Translations under genes and position numbers: made by a program
The notes under the pieces: model-generated
Database searches by the model: none
Told to the model about the DNA's origin: nothing
The model's input: the letters and a program-made list of their open reading frames with translations, nothing else
NCBI GenBank assembly: GCA_018065565.1
Contig: JAGHSZ010000036.1
Span: forward strand, 1-47,358
Length of the DNA stretch: 47,358 nt
Direction of reading: 5' to 3'
DNA from: Candidatus Colivivens caballi
GTDB taxonomy: Bacteria > Bacteroidota > Bacteroidia > Bacteroidales > Bacteroidaceae
In this document: in pieces, positions 16,272-24,709 of the stretch
Position numbering within the stretch: position 1 is the stretch's first letter
Layout: every line of letters begins with the position of its first letter

Positions 16272-16862
16272 TTATTTTTCTTCGCTTTTAGCCTTGCCAT
16301 AGATGAATCCGCACAGGCCAGCTATGAGGATAATCCATATAGGTGACACTCCGAAACTGGCGATGAGGATGCAGCAGACTACTGGTATCCAGATGTTGTA
16401 GCGAGTGATATGGGCTGTGCGTACCATTGAAAGGCATGGGGCTGCAATGAGCGCCACCACTGCTGGTCGGATGCCAAGGAATATCTTTTCAATGATGCTG
16501 TTGCCCTTGAAAGCATTAAAGAACATGGCTATGAGCAGAATGATGAGTATGCTTGGTGCTGCCACTCCGAGCGAACAGACTATGCCACGGCGCACGCCTC
16601 CGTACTTGATGCCTATGTAACTTGCCATATTGATGGCGAAGAGACCGGGAGTGCTCTGTGCCACGGCCAGCACATCCAGAAACTCCTCATGGCTGAGCCA
16701 GTGGTGCTTGTCCACCACCTCTCGCTCCATGATGGGAATCATGGCATAACCACCACCAAGGGTGAATGCTCCAATCTTGCTGAATATCAGAAACTGCAAC
16801 AGGCTGCTGTCGTGGCGTGTTGGTGGGTTGCTGGTTGGTTGTTCGTTGATATAGTCTGTCAT
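16272..16862 (-). CDS. Chromate-transporter family protein, half size
   Basis: This is the second member of the half-size CHR pair, 196 residues from the chosen ATG. The N-terminal 22 residues are polar; then FSKIGAFTLGGGYAMIPIM and AQSTPGLFAINMASYIG match the CHR domain and parallel the partner at 15580. It starts 18 bp after the stop of the acyltransferase gene; a longer frame (16946) would overlap that gene and is not preferred. It is transcribed first of the pair. Chromate export is the family name, not a proven activity here. Confidence 0.9.
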   Translation of the reverse strand: MTDYINEQPTSNPPTRHDSSLLQFLIFSKIGAFTLGGGYAMIPIMEREVVDKHHWLSHEEFLDVLAVAQSTPGLFAINMASYIGIKYGGVRRGIVCSLGVAAPSILIILLIAMFFNAFKGNSIIEKIFLGIRPAVVALIAAPCLSMVRTAHITRYNIWIPVVCCILIASFGVSPIWIILIAGLCGFIYGKAKSEEK

Positions 16863-16879
16863 TAATGATGCTTGTGTTA

Positions 16880-17770
16880 TTATTGTTTTTGTCGTCGTTC
16901 CCATTCCTCCTTGGTGCGGCTCCATCGTTTGTGTGTCCATAGCCACAGATGCGGTGCTGCCTTGATGTCGGACTCAAGCTGACGGAAGAAACGGTCGGTG
17001 AGTTCGTAGTCGTTTACTTCCTTCGGATTGTATTCCATCGGTTGGAACTGGCAATGATAGTAGCCACGGCGGGGCTGTGTGACATGAGCATAGAAAATCA
17101 TGGCATCCATGCGCTTGCCCAGTTGTTCGGTACCGATAAAAACGGCTGTGTCGTGGTTGAGGAAGGGGGTGAAGTGGTGGATGGCATTCCATTTGGGCTG
17201 CTGGTCGCTGATGAAGCCGCATACGATGTGTTCGCCTGCTTGATGTAGTTGTACCAGGCGGCGCAGGCTGGTTTTCATTGGAATGCATTCACCTCCATAT
17301 TGTTGACGAATGTTGAGGAAAATGCGGTCAAAAACTTTGTTGTAAAGTGGGTGGTAAATCTGACAACAGTGGCATTCAGGCAACCAGTATTGCAATGATG
17401 CAATCCATTCCCAGTTACCGAAGTGTCCAAGATAAGAGAAGAAGGTCTCTTTGCCTAAATCGTTGAATCCGTGGCGGATGTCGTCCATGCCGCTAAAAGT
17501 CATGCGCTCCATCAGTTCTTCTTTCGTGATGGAGAAGAGCTTGACGGTCTCCACAATGTAGTCGCACAACTGGTGGTAGAATCGGCGTTCAATTGCGCGG
17601 CGCTCTTTAACGCTGAGATCGGGAAATGACTCGTCGAGATTCTGCCGTGTCACCTTGCGCCTGTACAGACGGGCAATGGGATAGAGCAATATGTCGGAAA
17701 TGACATACAGTACTCGCATCGGCAGAAGCGAGATGAGATAAAACAATCCGTAGGTGATTCGGTATAACAT
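16880..17770 (-). CDS. Lipid A acyltransferase, LpxL/HtrB family
   Basis: This inner-membrane enzyme adds a secondary acyl chain to lipid A on the cytosolic face. One hydrophobic anchor lies at about residues 5-30. The catalytic HX4E motif is present as His116 to Glu121 in GHFGNWEW. At 296 residues it has the family length. Its neighbour, a family 9 glycosyltransferase, also fits LPS assembly. Which acyl position it uses cannot be read from the sequence. Confidence 0.9.
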   Translation of the reverse strand: MLYRITYGLFYLISLLPMRVLYVISDILLYPIARLYRRKVTRQNLDESFPDLSVKERRAIERRFYHQLCDYIVETVKLFSITKEELMERMTFSGMDDIRHGFNDLGKETFFSYLGHFGNWEWIASLQYWLPECHCCQIYHPLYNKVFDRIFLNIRQQYGGECIPMKTSLRRLVQLHQAGEHIVCGFISDQQPKWNAIHHFTPFLNHDTAVFIGTEQLGKRMDAMIFYAHVTQPRRGYYHCQFQPMEYNPKEVNDYELTDRFFRQLESDIKAAPHLWLWTHKRWSRTKEEWERRQKQ

Positions 17771-17812
17771 ATAAATGAATAATGATTGCAGTTGTGCAGC
17801 GAAATGCTGGAA

Positions 17813-18787
17813 TCAGCCGTTCACTACTTTCTCGACAATTTGTTCGGGAGTGATGCCTGTCATGCAACGGTAGTCGCCATACTTACATTTCTTGTTGCCA
17901 TAGATGGAGCAAGGACGGCAGTCCAGTGGCAACTGTATGGTTGAGTCTTCCTTCTGTCCCCATGCCATAAATCCAGCCTTGGGATGTGTTGCACCCCAGA
18001 TGGACAGTGTGGGCGTCCCCATCATGGCAGCCATGTGCATATTGCTCGAATCCATCGAAATCATCAAGTCCAGTGTGCCCATCAGTTCGAGTTCGTGCCC
18101 CAGGCCTCCGAGTCGTCCTGCCACAGAACGGATGTTTTCGCGTTCCCATGATTCCAGTGTTGCCTGTTCTTCTTTGCCAGCGCCGAAGAGGAAGACTTGA
18201 TAACCTCGGTCGGCAAGCATGTCTGCCACTTGGTGCATCTTGTCGAGTGGATAGATTTTCCCTTCGTGGGCTGCAAATGGAGCGATGCCGATTTGCTTTG
18301 TGTCTTTGGGCGAATTTGAGAATTGGGGCATAGAACTGACGAGTGGGAAGTCTATGCCAAGCCGCATGAATACATCGCGGTAGCGTTCGATGGTTGGTTT
18401 CAGGAATGGTGATGTCATCCCGTTGCCGAGGATGGCTTTCTTTTCAGCGCGTCCTTTGTCGATGACCACTACTTTCTTGCCCGACAGACGGAAGCGCAGA
18501 CGCAGATACTGAGTGCGCAACACATCGTGGATGTCGGCAACGGCATCGAAGTCCATCGCCTTCAACTCTTTGTATAACCGACCTAAACCACTGATGCCGT
18601 CATAGTCTTTCAGATTGACTCCGAGACACTTCACATTGTCGGGCATCCATTGGAACAATGGCGTGAGATGCTTGCGGGTGAGCATAGTTATCTGAATTTC
18701 GGGATGGCTGACTGCCAGAGAATAGAGTACTGGGACTGTCATTGCCACATCGCCCATGGCTGAAAAACGAATGACGAGAAGGTGCAT
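17813..18787 (-). CDS. Glycosyltransferase family 9 (heptosyltransferase-like)
   Basis: Family 9 enzymes transfer heptose or related sugars from nucleotide donors to the LPS core. The N-terminus VIRFSAMGDVAMTVPVLYSL is the family start, with GD near the acceptor site. The donor-side motif is MISMDSSNMHMAAMMGTP followed by IWGATHPK. Length 324 is typical. A Cys-containing end (CRPCSIYGNKKCKYGDYRC) is common in Bacteroidetes members. It lies 42 bp before the LpxL-type gene and is probably cotranscribed with it. Confidence 0.9.
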   Translation of the reverse strand: MHLLVIRFSAMGDVAMTVPVLYSLAVSHPEIQITMLTRKHLTPLFQWMPDNVKCLGVNLKDYDGISGLGRLYKELKAMDFDAVADIHDVLRTQYLRLRFRLSGKKVVVIDKGRAEKKAILGNGMTSPFLKPTIERYRDVFMRLGIDFPLVSSMPQFSNSPKDTKQIGIAPFAAHEGKIYPLDKMHQVADMLADRGYQVFLFGAGKEEQATLESWERENIRSVAGRLGGLGHELELMGTLDLMISMDSSNMHMAAMMGTPTLSIWGATHPKAGFMAWGQKEDSTIQLPLDCRPCSIYGNKKCKYGDYRCMTGITPEQIVEKVVNG

Positions 18788-18922
18788 GTTGGCTGTCTGG
18801 TGGTTTTGTGTTTTATGGGTTTAGTCGTCTGGTGGTTTGTGGTTTGGTCATCTTTTTTATAAGAACCTATTTGGTGTACGACCAAACCACAATCCCCGAA
18901 TTTATGGCTTTTCCCCTGAATA

Positions 18923-19528
18923 TTACTTGTTTTTGTAAAGAATTGGGTTGGTGCTTGGGTCGTTGTACATCTTCATCTGACGATAGACCTTCATGTACTT
19001 GCGACCAGCCTGGATGTCGTCGAGCAACTGGTCGATGGCGAGTGAGAGGTCGCGCTGCTGTTCGAGCAGGATGGCGAGTTTTGCCTCGCAGCGTTGGCGG
19101 TGCTCGGCAGTGGCGTCAGTACGGCTCACTTGTTCCTGCATGTGGTAGATTTTGAGTGCAAGGATGCTGAGGCGGTCGATGGCCCATGCCGGACTTTCAG
19201 TGTTGATAGTAGCCTCGGGCAGTGGAGTCACCTGATGATAGAGTTCGAGGAAATAAGAGTCGATACGCTCGACGAGGTCGGTGCGATCCTGGTTGCTCTT
19301 GTCGATGCGGCGCTTGAGCTCGAGAGCTTCGATTGGGTTGATGTGTGGGTCGCGGATGATGTCCTCCAGATGCCACTGAACGGTGTCAATCCAGTTCTTG
19401 ACATAGAGGTCGTACTCAATTGTGCCACGCTCGTATGGATTGTGAATGTCCTGATCGACATTGTCAATCAAGTGATAGTCGTTGATGACTTTAACGAAGA
19501 TGGAATTGCTTATTTGTGTGAATGTCAT
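18923..19528 (-). CDS. DUF4254 family protein
   Basis: This is a Bacteroidetes family of unknown function, often found next to LPS glycosyltransferase genes as here. It is 201 residues and mostly helical. Recognisable stretches are NPYERGTIEYDLYVKNWIDT, WHLEDIIRDP and SPAWAIDRLSILALKIYHM. No signal peptide or membrane helix is seen. The ATG at 19528 (MTFTQISNSI) is chosen; 28 extra lysine-rich codons upstream in frame are AT-rich leader. Confidence 0.85.
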   Translation of the reverse strand: MTFTQISNSIFVKVINDYHLIDNVDQDIHNPYERGTIEYDLYVKNWIDTVQWHLEDIIRDPHINPIEALELKRRIDKSNQDRTDLVERIDSYFLELYHQVTPLPEATINTESPAWAIDRLSILALKIYHMQEQVSRTDATAEHRQRCEAKLAILLEQQRDLSLAIDQLLDDIQAGRKYMKVYRQMKMYNDPSTNPILYKNK

Positions 19529-19601
19529 AATGCTGATATGTTTTTTTGCTTTTTTACTTAATTCTTTATTCTTATATTCAGTGTTTTCAATTTTTATTTT
19601 G

Positions 19602-19609
19602 TACCTTTG
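19602..19609 (+). promoter_or_regulatory. -7 box of the tRNA-Arg gene (TACCTTTG)
   Basis: TACCTTTG ends 15 bp before the first tRNA base. An AT-rich stretch lies upstream, but the -33 element is not clear. Confidence 0.6.
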
Positions 19610-19623
19610 CACCCATGATATGA

Positions 19624-19695
19624 GCCTTCATAGTTCAATGGATAGAACAAATCTCTCCTAAAGATTAGATCTGAGTTCGATTCTCAGTGGAGGTA
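19624..19695 (+). tRNA. tRNA-Arg, anticodon CCU
   Basis: The cloverleaf folds by hand. The acceptor stem GCCTTCA/TGGAGGT has two G-U pairs; the D-arm is GTTC/GAAC; the anticodon stem AATCT/AGATT closes the loop CTCCTAA with anticodon CCT; the T-arm is CTGAG/CTCAG. It reads AGG codons. The discriminator base is A and CCA is not encoded. A promoter box precedes it and a terminator follows. Confidence 0.93.
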
Positions 19696-19723
19696 CTTTC
19701 TTCTTGAAAATGAATATTTGACG

Positions 19724-19765
19724 ATTGAGAGGTGCATCGCTGGATGCACTTCTCAATTGTTTTTT
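19724..19765 (+). terminator. Terminator after tRNA-Arg
   Basis: ATTGAGAGGTGCATC and GATGCACTTCTCAAT form a 15-bp stem with one G-U pair, followed by a T-rich run (19758-19765). It lies between the tRNA and the convergent operon ending at 19772, and could act for both. Confidence 0.85.
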
Positions 19766-19771
19766 AACGGA

Positions 19772-21115
19772 TTAAAGCAGACGAACCACCGACTTTGTCA
19801 CCATTTTCCATGTGTCGCCTTCGCGTACTGCTGTACCAGGACCTTCTGTGACGATTTCCAGTGGGTTTGGAACGGTGTTGATGATTTTGCACACTGGCTT
19901 TACCATTTCAGACAGTGAGATGAGTGCTGTCTTGATGGCTTCAGGAGTGTTGAGGATGGTGAATGTGGCATTCTGTCCGTCGCTGGTGCGCAGCATGTAG
20001 AGTGACTTGCCGATTTCGATTTCGTCAGTTCCGTTGGCAAACACACCGTTCACAGGAACTGGGAAGAACATGATGGCCTGTGTGCGGCTTGGCTTGATGC
20101 TTGACGGAGTTTCTGTTGGCTGGATGATAGGTGTGACTGTTGCGTCGGGTTTGTCGTCAAACAGGCTCTGTTCTGTGTGCTTTGGTTCCTCTTTCTTTGG
20201 TTCAGCAACAATGGAAATAGGTTTTTCAACTGATGGCTGAGGTTTCTGGATTGCAGGTTGTGGCTGCTGCGGTTTCTGAGTAGTCTGCTGTGGCTGCTGT
20301 GGCTGTTGAGGCTTCTGAACTGACTGCTGAGGCTGTGCAGGTTTCTGTGCATTGTTGCCTTGTTTTACTCCTGCTCGTTTCAGATTGTCCAGTTCGATTT
20401 CAAGTCCCTTGATGCGTTCCATCAGGCGCAGACGGTCGCTGCGATACTGTTCCTGGCTGATGGTGTCTTCGTCATTGGTAGCGATGGTGTTCTGGCGTGA
20501 GCGGCGGAACAACAGCAGACAAATGGTGAGGACGATGTAAACAATTACGGATGTGAGGATAACGCCCCAGATACCCATTCCGCTTTTGTTCTCGGTCTCT
20601 TCCTCTTCTTCCTGGAGCAATGCGCTTTCAGTCACTTCTTCCTCTTCCTTTTCCACAGGAGTAACTGCTGCTTCAGTAGGTTTGTCCACATCGACTTCGA
20701 CTACCTCAGGAGTCTGTTCTTCGGCTGAATCCTGGTTCTCGGCATTTTCTTCCTGTGCAGGAGCGACACTCTTAATCTTTTCGATGTCGCCCTGATATTC
20801 TTTTGATGCACCGTTTGGCACCTTGATTTCATCGCTTGTTTTGGCATTGATGATGTTGTCGATGCGTCGCTTGTCAGTGGCATCGCTGACTCTCTTGATG
20901 AGTTTGCTTACCAATTCGTTTTTCTTGAATTCATCGAAAGATTTGAACTCGGTGACATCAATATGCGCCATCTGCTGACCTTCTGCCTTGTTGTAGAAAG
21001 TCTGCTGAAGAGTCCATTTGAGAGCACAGATCTTTTTTTGTTCCAGTGTCTGGGCACTGATGCAGCCAAGGGCGAATACCCATAAGCCAATGGCCAAAGT
21101 TAAGAATTTTTTCAT
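19772..21115 (-). CDS. Single-pass protein with cytosolic coiled coil, cytoskeletal cluster
   Basis: I do not recognise a family for this 447-residue protein. It has a signal peptide (about 1-21), a predicted periplasmic part with an acidic Glu-rich stretch (about 120-178), one transmembrane helix (about 181-203) followed by basic FRRSRQ, a short coiled coil (about 222-248), a Pro/Gln/Lys low-complexity linker (about 255-300) and a strand-rich C-terminal domain (about 345-447). The topology puts head outside and coiled coil plus C-domain inside. Its start overlaps the stop of the actin/Hsp70-like gene by 4 bp, so the two are translationally coupled. A role as link between the envelope and the cytosolic filament-type proteins is inference. 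Confidence 0.8.
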   Translation of the reverse strand: MKKFLTLAIGLWVFALGCISAQTLEQKKICALKWTLQQTFYNKAEGQQMAHIDVTEFKSFDEFKKNELVSKLIKRVSDATDKRRIDNIINAKTSDEIKVPNGASKEYQGDIEKIKSVAPAQEENAENQDSAEEQTPEVVEVDVDKPTEAAVTPVEKEEEEVTESALLQEEEEETENKSGMGIWGVILTSVIVYIVLTICLLLFRRSRQNTIATNDEDTISQEQYRSDRLRLMERIKGLEIELDNLKRAGVKQGNNAQKPAQPQQSVQKPQQPQQPQQTTQKPQQPQPAIQKPQPSVEKPISIVAEPKKEEPKHTEQSLFDDKPDATVTPIIQPTETPSSIKPSRTQAIMFFPVPVNGVFANGTDEIEIGKSLYMLRTSDGQNATFTILNTPEAIKTALISLSEMVKPVCKIINTVPNPLEIVTEGPGTAVREGDTWKMVTKSVVRLL

Positions 21116-24100
21116 AGGTCTTTTTCTTTTATATTATCTATTAAATTGTTTCTGATTGAACCGATGATTGGATAGAAGAACAGTGCGTCAGGCACTGGGT
21201 CGCTGTCGTTGAGCATTGCCTGGTCTTTGTTGACGAAGTTCCAACCCTGGATGAAATGGTGTTCAAGGTCGCGGTTGACATTCTCCTTGAATGTGTTCCA
21301 TGCTTCTCCATCGACGAGGAAACGGTCGGACACGCGGATGTCGTCGCAGAGGCTGATAAAGAATTCGTTGTACTGGCGTACCTGTTCGATGATTTCTTCA
21401 ATGACCTTGTGGTCCTTGATGTCGCCATATTGAAGCACAGGCTTGGAAATCATTGAATAATTTGATTTTAGTGGTGCCTTGAAGTCGTCCATTCGTCGGT
21501 TGATTTCGTTGATGGCCTGGCATCCAGTCTCCGACTTTACTTGCAACAGGGCTCCGCGGCAGGTGATCTGCTTTGGTTCGTTCTCTTCAATCACGACTGA
21601 GAACCCGTCGTAACTGTTGTATTCCTTGCCATAAATGCGCTCAATGACAATTTGTGTCAAGTTGTTCAGTTCGCGCATTCCACCGACGATTTTCAGCACT
21701 TTCGAACCTGTACCGCTGAACATGATGCAGCGTGGCATTTCGAGTCCTTTGTGCTTCATCAGTGTTGCCACATAGTAAATCATTGTCACATAGAAGTAGA
21801 TGAATATGATTTTGCGGCAACTGTCCTGACTGAGTCGCTGATTGAACGAGAACACATCGTTGCCCTTGGTCACCTTGTTCTTTTCGACAGAGAAGAGGAA
21901 TGCGCTGATGTCCTCCGACTTGTTCTTGTCAACGATGTCCTCCAATATGCCGAGCAGTTCGCCGTAGAGGTCTTCGTCGGAATTGAATATCTTGCGGAAA
22001 TAGTCTATGTACTTGATGAGCATTGGGTTGTGACGGCCTTGTGGCACTTCTGAGAATGCATCACCGAAGAGTGTGTTTGCTGCGAAACGGAAGGATGTTA
22101 CCACATTTGGCACCTTGGTCTCGGTCTCGCGCTGATAGACCACAACATCGCTCGAACCGCCACCGATGTCGATTGAAGCCACTGTCGATGCTGCTCCCTT
22201 GAACTGTGATGTGTTCTTATAATAATAGTATGGAGCAACGGACTCTGGCATTTCAATGAGGTTTACGCCTTCGATGACAGGCATGCCAAACACATTTTGG
22301 AATGTCTTTGCCCATATCTGCCGTAACTGGCTGATTTTGCCTATCTCCATGCTGAGAGGGTAGAACCACACGAGTCGGGTGTTGCGTATGTTGCCCTGCT
22401 CTAACAGCACCTTTGAGCGCATCAGCAGTGCAATTTCCATCAGGTAGCAACTGATTCGCTTGCTGTTGGCTGCATCTGATGACCATTTGAGGTTTGGAAT
22501 GATGCGGTTGCCGTAGCCGATGGATTCTTTTTCGTAGATGAATGGTATGTTGGCATCGCCAAGAGCGACGATTTCATCGATGTTTGGTGCATCTATGCGT
22601 TCGCATTCTGACAGCACGGTGCGCTGAGGGAAACCATAGTCAACTGCGATGGTGCGAGGGGCAAATTCCTGCTTGATGATGACATCGTACAAGATGTTTG
22701 ACCCATTATAGAGTGTTGCCACCAGGCGTGCCCGTTGCTGTGGGTCAATCTTCAAAGGTTCAGGCGAACTGTCGCCCTTCATCACTTCGATATGTGTGTT
22801 GGTGGTACCGAAATCGACTGCAAAGGTGTATGCGTCAGCACCTTGTACTTCGTCTTCCCATCGTGGGCAGATGATGCCTTCGCCATATTTTGCTCCGACT
22901 TCGTTCTCAACAATCACTTTGGTGTAGTCGAAATCGCTGTTGAGGCTGTAATAACTTGAACCTACTTGCTTCTGCGATTTCAGGCTGCGTTCGCGGCGTT
23001 TCAGGAGACTGTCAGCAATCTTGTTGTCGAAACCATCCTTGTAGAACTCTAACTTGATTCGGTAGTTGATGAATTGTCCGAGTGCTCGGTCAATGAGCTG
23101 TACTTTGTACTGGTTGTAGCCTTCGGTTCTGACGAATGGGAAGATGGCCATTGCGAACGAGATGGTGACGAATGTGCCCTGCCCTGTTTCCTTGTTGTAG
23201 GTGAGTTGGCCGTCTTTTGCTTCGACATAAGTGCGGCTGAGGGTGATGAACTTTCCCGTCTTCTGCACAGGGATGCGCAGGATGACCTTCACGGAGCGGC
23301 TCTGTCCTTGGCGGGTGGTCTGGATTTCCATTCGTGGTTTTCCTGCGATGGTGCCCCAAAGGTCGCGTGTGTCGAAGTACTTGAAGAATATAGGTTTCAG
23401 TGGCAAGAGGAAGTGGCGGCCATTGGTGTCGCTGCCGTTTGCCTTCATATTGCCATCGAAGAAGCAGTCCTTCTCGATTGGGTAGTCGAGTTGTATGAGC
23501 GATGGTTGCAGGAAGTCGTCGTCAGTGAGCCACGGATACTGGTGTGTGGTGGCAGGCAGTATGCGCTGTTCTGGCTTTACTGCATAGTCCTCTGGGCGAA
23601 TCTTGATGGAGTCGTCCCAGTTGTAGGTGATGTACTTGAACGGTTCGGTTGCCGGTGCGTTCAGGTTATTCTGCAAAACGAGTGGCAGCGGTTCGCCCTC
23701 TGGCACTTTGCGTGTTGGAAGGATAACGAAGTCGCTCGTGCCGATGCTTGCCATAACATCTTCGGTACGGCTCTGATAGAGAGGCACTCCGAGCACCTCC
23801 ATCCCTTCTTCCGTCGTTTCGTAGTTTGATTCCAAATAGTTGCGTGCCTTATCTACATCAGCCTCGTTGATGCCCTGTGGATTGCCTATTTCTTGCAGAA
23901 TTTCTCGTTGCTGTGCGATGTTCAGTATGAGGAAGTTTGTAATGAGGTACTTGTTGACTGCTTCGAGTCGCTGTTTGAGTACAGGGTAGGCAGTGAACAG
24001 TGCATATATATACTTCACAAACTTGATGTCGCGTTTGTAGAGTGGTCGCCACTGGTCGAAAAGGTTGATGCCCTGTTCGATTGGAATGTCAAACTTGCCT

Positions 24101-24615
24101 GCTTCGGCATTTGGCGATGCCATAAACATTGAAGCAGGTGATGTACATCCTAAGATGTGGCTGTTGAAGGCAATGAAGAACAGACGGTTCATCAGGTCGA
24201 AGTTGTATGCCTCACTGTCCTGGCGCATGTACATTTCGAGAGTCTCACCCAGTTGCTGATGCTCTGGTGATGTGATGAGTTGGTCCAGATTGACGGCGCG
24301 GTTCCATTCGATGATGTGTAGTTTTTCCTTCAATTCGCTGTAATTGAAGAACAACTGTGCAATGTCGAGTGCCTGTGACACCAGTCGTTCATCCTGTTGC
24401 TGGCCTTTGAGAATTGCGTTGTAGGACAAACGCAAGAATGCGTTCTTCACGAGGTCCATTTGTGCGAACGGACTTGGGATGGCTGTTCGTGGATTCTCGG
24501 TAAGTCCGGCTGATGGGTCGCTGATGGAGTCAATTTCGTCGCGGCTATACTGGCGGTTGATGTCGAACCAGTCTTCTCCGTTACTTTTCTTGTTGTAAGA
24601 TAATATCTTGCTCAT
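21112..24615 (-). CDS. Giant protein with actin/Hsp70-like ATPase core
   Basis: At 1167 residues this is far longer than DnaK or MreB. The first 590 residues do not match a family I know; they may form an adaptor region. A nucleotide-binding core follows, with the three actin-superfamily loops in order: AVDFGTTNTHIEV (about 597, phosphate 1), SIDIGGGSSDVVVY (about 814, phosphate 2) and MFSGTGSKVLKI (about 967, adenosine). No substrate-binding domain of DnaK type and no membrane helix are visible. The SrfB virulence-factor family has comparable size and fold type and is an alternative name, unproven. The gene lies between the tubulin-like gene (94 bp upstream) and the coiled-coil membrane protein (4-bp overlap). 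Confidence 0.85.
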   Translation of the reverse strand: MSKILSYNKKSNGEDWFDINRQYSRDEIDSISDPSAGLTENPRTAIPSPFAQMDLVKNAFLRLSYNAILKGQQQDERLVSQALDIAQLFFNYSELKEKLHIIEWNRAVNLDQLITSPEHQQLGETLEMYMRQDSEAYNFDLMNRLFFIAFNSHILGCTSPASMFMASPNAEAGKFDIPIEQGINLFDQWRPLYKRDIKFVKYIYALFTAYPVLKQRLEAVNKYLITNFLILNIAQQREILQEIGNPQGINEADVDKARNYLESNYETTEEGMEVLGVPLYQSRTEDVMASIGTSDFVILPTRKVPEGEPLPLVLQNNLNAPATEPFKYITYNWDDSIKIRPEDYAVKPEQRILPATTHQYPWLTDDDFLQPSLIQLDYPIEKDCFFDGNMKANGSDTNGRHFLLPLKPIFFKYFDTRDLWGTIAGKPRMEIQTTRQGQSRSVKVILRIPVQKTGKFITLSRTYVEAKDGQLTYNKETGQGTFVTISFAMAIFPFVRTEGYNQYKVQLIDRALGQFINYRIKLEFYKDGFDNKIADSLLKRRERSLKSQKQVGSSYYSLNSDFDYTKVIVENEVGAKYGEGIICPRWEDEVQGADAYTFAVDFGTTNTHIEVMKGDSSPEPLKIDPQQRARLVATLYNGSNILYDVIIKQEFAPRTIAVDYGFPQRTVLSECERIDAPNIDEIVALGDANIPFIYEKESIGYGNRIIPNLKWSSDAANSKRISCYLMEIALLMRSKVLLEQGNIRNTRLVWFYPLSMEIGKISQLRQIWAKTFQNVFGMPVIEGVNLIEMPESVAPYYYYKNTSQFKGAASTVASIDIGGGSSDVVVYQRETETKVPNVVTSFRFAANTLFGDAFSEVPQGRHNPMLIKYIDYFRKIFNSDEDLYGELLGILEDIVDKNKSEDISAFLFSVEKNKVTKGNDVFSFNQRLSQDSCRKIIFIYFYVTMIYYVATLMKHKGLEMPRCIMFSGTGSKVLKIVGGMRELNNLTQIVIERIYGKEYNSYDGFSVVIEENEPKQITCRGALLQVKSETGCQAINEINRRMDDFKAPLKSNYSMISKPVLQYGDIKDHKVIEEIIEQVRQYNEFFISLCDDIRVSDRFLVDGEAWNTFKENVNRDLEHHFIQGWNFVNKDQAMLNDSDPVPDALFFYPIIGSIRNNLIDNIKEKDL

Positions 24616-24709
24616 TTACTTCGTTATCAAGATTTTCTGTACTCTGTTTGCTGCTTGCAGTCAGTCAGCCATTGGCATGGCGTGTGCTGATTGGCGGCTT
24701 GATGCATCA

